64,000 nucleotides of DNA from Miscanthus floridulus (taxonomy: Eukaryota > Streptophyta > Magnoliopsida > Poales > Poaceae). Location of the stretch: positions 13,693,925-13,757,924 of the forward strand of contig NC_089581.1 of the NCBI RefSeq assembly GCF_019320115.1, read 5' to 3'. This document shows, in pieces, positions 58,593-64,000 of this stretch (the stretch's first letter is position 1; each line of letters opens with the position of its first letter). Position numbers and translations under genes: made by a program. The notes beneath the pieces were generated by a model, which searched no databases, was not told the DNA's origin, and was given only the letters and a program-made list of their open reading frames with translations.

Positions 58593-59065
58593 TGTGGGGT
58601 GTACGACTCCGGATACCCACGGCAGACCACATGGGCTGCGCCCCTAGGGGTGGCCCAGCCCACAAGAAGAAGCCTTGCGAGGCACGACTCTGGTCGATGC
58701 CTCCCGCAAGACATTGGAAAGATATCCTGAAGATATTACGAGTTCTGTTAGGATATGTATGATCCCAAGATTTCTGTAATCAGTTATTACTTTTCGGTTA
58801 TCTCTTAGATCTAACCGACTTGTAACCCTGCCTCCCGGACTATATAAGGCGGGCAGGGACCCCCTCTAAAATCACGGCATATCATACGATAGCTAATATA
58901 AACCAACAGACCACAGGAGTAGGGTATTACGTCATGCTGACGGCCTGAACCTGTCTAACTCGTGTGTCTCTGTTGCATTCTTGTTCTTGATCTCGCACTC
59001 CTCTGCCGATCAATCTACCTTCGTGGGATACCCCTCGGAGGACTGCCGACAATATTCTGTCGACA
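58593..59065 (+). repeat. Left LTR of the Tat element, about 473 bp
   Basis: Begins TGTGGGGTGTACGAC and ends TTCTGTCGACA. It carries the promoter motif ACTATATAAGGCGGGC (about 58839-58854). The primer-binding-like TGGCGCGCCAGGTAGGGG starts three bases after its end. The left end is inferred from the TG...CA rule, since the partner LTR is outside the window. Confidence 0.65.
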
Positions 59066-59113
59066 GTTGGCGCGCCAGGTAGGGGTGTGCGTGCTGTTTC
59101 CTTGTCGAACAAG

Positions 59114-61380
59114 ATGGCTTTTTCCGCAGGCTCTTCATCCCTTCCGCAGCCCGGCCAGATCTTCATGTTCGGATCCATCTCCTGGGTCATCAACGCTAAC
59201 GGAGTCGGAGAGCTCCTCGAGCCGGGGCAGATTGGTTCTGCGCCGGTCACCACCACTCTTGCAACTGCAAATCCGATCTCGGAGCCTATTCCGAGGTCTC
59301 CCTCGGCGACGACTCGTCGTCCGCTTCCTTGCTACCAGAGGAGGCCGATCAACAACGACGATCTAATCGAATCTATCGATCGGGTCAGACTAAAGCTCAC
59401 CGATTGTCTCTCCGTCGCCGAATCGGCACTGGACACTCTGGTTCAGCGCCGACCACCCTCCGATCCAGATCTATCGGATGGTGCTCAGGAAACTGCAGGG
59501 GCTACGGCCCTACCCTTCGGATTCTCCAATGCCGCCACCGCTTACCAGCACGCCCTAAGGGGCAAACTCGCCGACCAGGTTGCTGTCCAGCTCCCGCCGA
59601 CCGTCAACATGCTACACTTAGGCCGGAGCCCTAGGGCGCACCTCCAGACCATCCTGTAAGAAACTCTGGGATCCGAGTCTTAGGGCTCTACGGAGACCCT
59701 CGCCGAAACATTCTCCGATCAATTTCTCCTTCCACCCTTCCGGGGTGGTGCGATCTTCAACGTCAGCATTGACAGCCCTCCTCGGAACGGCGAAACCGAG
59801 GAGGAGCGCGTTGCTCAGGAGAACCGAAATGTCAACCGCGCGCAGCGGTGAGAAAACGAGGCAGCCATCGTGAGGGCCGAGGCTGCTCAGAATAATTGTC
59901 TTGACTCTCAGGGAAGACCGCTCCCGCTCTACCGTGACCTCGACGAAGAATTCCTCCACGTCGATGGCCATGACGTCTTCAAGACTCCAAGCGCCAATTT
60001 GGCAGTAGCCGCCAACGAGCTTGCTCATTTCCCTCAAACGCCCGAGCTCGCCAAGATCGCCGCCATGCTTAAAGCGGCTCACTGTCAGGTCAATGAGATC
60101 CGCGAGGATTAGAGACCTTCATGCTCTACGAACATGATTCATCGATCAGCTACGCTGAGGTCCAATCGCCGCCCAAGTCAAAGCTGTTTCGCCGACCAGT
60201 CGCTACCTCTCCAAGGGGGACCCGGGGGGCATCGCGTCGAACACCATTACCAACATGACTAGGAGGTCGAACAGGATGCTAGAGTACATCTTAGCAACCT
60301 CCAGGATGCGCGGCGGCGTATCGAGCAATGTCGCTTTGGTCGCCATGAAGATGAAGTACGTCGCCGCTAGGATTACGAAAGGGAGTACAGCAACCCGGAC
60401 TCAGCCCTCGAGCCTATCCCCGACCACAACGCCACAGACTACGGTGTCGACAACCCTAAGGGGCCTCCGGCTTTCACAAGGGCACTCCGAATGCTTCAAT
60501 GGCCCCATGGTTTTAAGATCACTAGGGTCGAGCCCTACGAAGGAAGAATGAACCCAACTCAGTGGCTGTAGGCTTACACCACTGCCGTCCATGCCGCGGG
60601 AGGAGACACCAGCGTCATGGCAAATTATCTCCCCGTCATGCTCATGCCACCCACCATGTGCTGGTTCACTAGCCTTGCGTCGGACTCCATCGGCTCATGG
60701 GAAGAGTTGAAGAAAGTCTTCACCGACAACTATATGGCCACGTATACTCGACCCGACATGAAGCATGATCTCAGCCGCATCAACCAGAAGCCATCTGAGC
60801 TCCTCTGCAGCTACATCCGGCGTTTCTCTGAGATGAGGAACTCTATCCTCAACATCACGGAAGCTGAAGTCATCACCGCCTTTATCCGAGGACTCCACCA
60901 TCGCGAGCTTCGCTCCAAATTCAACCGTAAGCCGTCGACCGGTATCGGCGAAATGATAACTACCGCCAACTAGTACGCCGATGTAGAGGAAGCCATGGTG
61001 CACTTCAACAAAGATGTAGGCACTCAGCGACCACCTCACCGATACGATGATCGCCCTGATGACCGACGTCACAGCGACCACCATCCCGATGATCGCAGCT
61101 ATCATCGCGATAGCGGCCGTGATCGAACAGGAGGACACAGGCCTGGCCAAAATCACCGCTGTCGGCCAGAACACATCTTCGCCACTGTTAGTCAACCTCG
61201 CGCCAAGCGTAACTATGATGAGCAGTACCAAAAGATCCTCGATGGCCCATGCCCTCTTCATAAGAACGCCAAACACAAGATGAAGGACTGCATTGGTCTA
61301 GCCAGGGAGTTCCAGGACAAGAGGCTCGATGACGATGCCAACGATGGAGCCGGAGGTCACTAACCGCCTGGGAACAATAA
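59114..61380 (+). pseudogene. Tat-lineage gag, decayed
   Basis: ATG 59114 (MAFSAGSSSLPQPGQ) opens the N-terminal part, broken by TAA at 59657 and later stops. The retrotransposon-gag core reads WFTSLASDSIGSWEELKK then LSRINQKPSELLCSYIRRF (60660-60830), followed by a charged His/Asp/Arg-rich linker and a zinc-knuckle-like region with HKMKDCIGL near 61280. Confidence 0.75.
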
Positions 61381-61539
61381 CAACGCCTTTTAGGACCACA
61401 ATAAGGTGGTCGCCACCATCTTCGGGGGCCTCGCCTCCACTGAGAGTCGAAGGGAATGGAAGCTTGCCGCCCGACGAGTGCTCACCATCGCTTCAGAAGA
61501 AACTACCACCAACCCCAGCTATCGCCCATGGTCCGAGAT

Positions 61540-62223
61540 CCCCATCACCTTCAGCAGGGCCGACCAGTGGGCAGACATACCATATACATGGTGTTTCCCC
61601 TCGTCCTCGATGCAACCGTCCAGAAGGTGCTCTTTAGAAAAGTCCTTGTTGATGGTGGCAGTGCTTTGAACCTACTCTTCGTCGGAGCCCTAAGGGAGTT
61701 GGGCCTCATGATATCATATCTCACACCCTCGGACTCCTCCTTCTAGGGTGTGGTATCTGGAAGGGCATCTAGACCACTTGGAGAGACTACCCTACCAGTT
61801 CAGTTTGGTACAGCAAGCAACTACCGCGTTGAGCATATCAACTTCTACGTCGCCGACTTCGACACCACCTACTACGCCATACTTGGCTGGCCAGCTCTGG
61901 CCAAATTCATAGCTGTACCACACTACACGTATCTGGTGTTGAAGATGCCTTCGCCTACAGGAGTCCTAGCTCTGTGGGCCAACCTTTTCGTTACCTACGG
62001 CTACGAGACAGAGAGTCTCACTCTCGTCGAAGCCACCGACCTCTCCATCCAAATGGCTAGCGTGGTCGCCGAGGCCAAGACAGTACCCACCGATGACATA
62101 GAGATTCTAGAGCTAGAGCTTCCCTATGCCTCCGCCAAGTTCAAGGAAATCAAGGAGGTCGGCCTCAGCCTCGATGACGCCTTCAAGACCATGAAGATTG
62201 GGGCTCACCTTGACTCTAAATAG
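61540..62223 (+). pseudogene. Tat-lineage aspartic protease, decayed
   Basis: The protease site reads VDGGSALNLLF (near 61650), then after a TAG the flap-side motif YAILGWPALAKF follows (near 61880). Frame is kept from 61750 to the TAG at 62221. Confidence 0.75.
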
Positions 62224-63657
62224 GAAGGCGCGCTCGTCTCCTTCCTACGTGCCAACACCAATGTGTTTGCTTGAAAACCTGTAGACATGCTGGGGTACCA
62301 CGGGAGAAGATCAAGCACTCCTTGAATGTCTCGCCGACCACCAAACCGATCAAGCAGAAACTCTGCTGATTCGTGCCAGACAAGAAGGAGGCTATTAGGG
62401 TAGAAATAAAATGGCTCTTAGCTACCGGGTTTATAAAAGAACTGTATCATCCGGATTGGTTAGCAAACCCTATTCTCGTTCAAAAAAAGAATAAAGAATG
62501 GAGAATGTGCGTTGATTATACTGATCTTAATAAACACTACCCTAAAGACCCCTTCGGCTTGCTTTGGATAGACGAGGTTGTAGACTCTACCACCGGCTAC
62601 GAACTACTCTCTTTCCTTGACTGTTACTCCAGCTATCATTAGATCTCCCTCAAGGAAGAAGACCAGATAAAGACGTCGTTCATTACACCTTTTGGTGCAT
62701 ACTGCTACAAAACTATGTCCTTCAGACTCAAGAATGCCGAGGCTACCTATCAAAGGGCCATTCAGATGTGCCTCGACCAGCAGATCGGCCGCAACATCGA
62801 AGCCTACATCGATGATGTGGTCGTCAAAACCAAGATAGCCGATAACCTTATCGCCAACCTCGATGAAACCTTCACCAACCTAAACAAGTACCGATGAAAG
62901 CTGAACCCTTCAAAGTGCATCTTTGGAGTTCCATCTGGTATACTGCTAGGCTACATAGTCAGTGCTCGAGGTATCAAGTCTAATCCTGACAAGGTCTCTG
63001 CCAACACCAATATGAAACAACCAACATGTGTCAAGGATATACAAAAGCTTACAGGTTGCATGGCTGCTTTAAGCCGCTTCATATCATGCCTCGGCGAAAA
63101 AGGGTTGCCTTTCTTCAAGCTCCTCAAGGCCTCTGAGCAATTTTCCTAGTCAGAGGAGGCAGACTCAGCTTTCGAGCAGCTCAAGTTGTTTTTGACAAAG
63201 TCGCCAATCATGACAGCGCCAAGGCCAGACGAGACTTTGCTCATATACATCGCTGGCACTTCTCACATCGTGAGCACAGCTATCGTCGTCGAACGCGAGG
63301 AAGCCGGGCACGCTTACAAGGTGCAACGTCTGGTCTACTTTATCAGTGAAGTACTTAATGAGCCAAAAACTCGTTATCCTCAGGTACAAAAGCTGTTATA
63401 TGCAATTTTTATTACGTCGCGCAAGCTCCAACATTACTTCGAATACTACAAGATCATCGTGGTCACTGAGTTCCCCTTGGGGGACATTCTTCGCAATAAA
63501 GAAGCCAATGGCCATATCATTAAATGGGCCATTGAGCTCGGCACCTATTCTATTGAATTCAGAAGCAGACCTACCATTAAGTCACAGGCGCTCACTGACT
63601 TCGTCGCTGAATGGACCAAGATCCAAGAGCCCATCGCCGCTGCTTGCCCTAAACACT
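62224..63657 (+). pseudogene. Tat-lineage reverse transcriptase and RNase H, decayed
   Basis: RT motifs: WLANPILVQKKN and MCVDYTDLNK near 62460-62530, LLSFLDCYSSYH with a stop directly after, FGAYCYKTMSF, and the active site AYIDDVVVKTK at about 62804. The connection and first RNase H follow (LTGCMAALSRFIS, KLQHYFEYYKIIVVTE). Stops occur near 62640, 62895 and 63147. Confidence 0.85.
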
Positions 63658-63660
63658 AGG

Positions 63661-64000
63661 TAATGTACTTTGATGGCGCCCTTAATATCAATGGTGCTGG
63701 TGTGGGCATTCTGTTCATTACACTGACCAAGGATAAGCTACGTTATGTTCTTCAGATACACTTCCCGGCCTCCAGCAACGCCGCAGAATATGAAGCATGT
63801 CTCCATGGTCTTCGTATAGCCGTCGCGCTCGGTGTCAAATGCCTCATGGTGTATGGGGACTCCGTATTGGTTATCAACCAGCTCAACAAAGACTGGTCCT
63901 GTTCTAGCGAGAAGATGGATGCTTACTGCGCTAAAATCAGGAAGCTTGAAGGAAAATTCTATGGCATTGTGGGGGTATGGCCCCCAAGACATGGGCCGCA
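63661..64000 (+). pseudogene. Second RNase H domain of the Tat element (partial)
   Basis: After the stop that ends the first RNase H, the reading resumes as MYFDGALNINGAGVGI with NAAEYEACLHGL and YGDSVLVINQL, the D-E-D catalytic pattern of an archaeal-type RNase H. It is cut by the window edge. Confidence 0.75.

Larger units (their letters stand above)
58593..64000 (+). mobile_element. Ty3/Gypsy Tat-lineage retrotransposon, 5' part
   Basis: Left LTR, primer-binding site, gag, protease, reverse transcriptase, RNase H and a second RNase H-like domain follow in order and run off the right edge. A second RNase H after the first is the hallmark of the Tat lineage. Numerous in-frame stops show it is inactive. 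Integrase and the 3' LTR must lie beyond the window. Confidence 0.85.

Noticed and set aside
59618..60082. 154-codon minus-strand frame
   Set aside because: Antisense to the Tat-element gag; no independent family support.

Overview
The window is nuclear DNA from a plant, almost certainly a grass and probably a panicoid/Andropogoneae species of the sorghum, sugarcane and maize type. The evidence is GC-rich single-intron glycosyltransferase genes with canonical GT-AG introns, dense LTR retrotransposons (Sirevirus-like and other Copia, Ty3 chromovirus-like and Tat), hAT and Mutator-like elements, and many grass-type MITEs. The species assignment is inference.

The genic backbone is a family-1 UDP-glycosyltransferase (UGT) cluster of the UGT83A type. 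It has six copies in two sub-lineages. Copies 1-3 (minus strand, 5.1-6.5, 7.8-9.2 and 11.1-12.5 kb) form a head-to-tail tandem array. Their single phase-1 intron sits at the same codon, and exon 2 begins with an N-V-K motif. Copies 4-6 (plus strand 32.2/42.6-43.8 kb; minus strand 45.6-47.0 and 55.9-57.6 kb) form the second sub-lineage, with a P-K-R motif at the start of exon 2. Only copies 1 and 2 read as intact genes. Copy 3 has three frameshifts. Copy 4 is split by a 10.1-kb nested transposon insertion and has further indels. Copy 5 has lost its intron exactly and carries several frameshifts. Copy 6 has a nonsense codon, a deletion and an 81-bp insertion inside its UDP-sugar-binding box.

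Between and inside the UGTs lie transposons. 10.1-15.5 kb: two LINE 3' fragments and two Stowaway-type MITEs. 17.0-24.9 kb: a truncated Sirevirus-like Copia element with a Ty3 fragment nested in its left LTR and a MITE in its gag. 26.2-27.4 kb: a non-autonomous Mutator-like element with long terminal inverted repeats (TIRs) and a 9-bp target duplication. 27.6-30.9 kb: a second Mutator-like element with TIRs of about 430 bp, stuffed with MITEs. 32.5-42.6 kb: a Copia element (minus strand) inside UGT copy 4, whose 3' LTR carries a complete 3.45-kb hAT element. 58.6 kb to the window end: the 5' part of a decayed Ty3 Tat-lineage element.

The region 48-54 kb holds captured host-gene pieces on the plus strand: one exon of the signal-recognition-particle receptor alpha subunit, followed by five exons of an NRAMP metal transporter. 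All have canonical splice sites, and together they give a continuous 180-codon open reading frame. This looks like a transposon-made chimeric gene and is the most unusual unit in the window. I recognised no tRNA, rRNA, CRISPR or organellar sequence.
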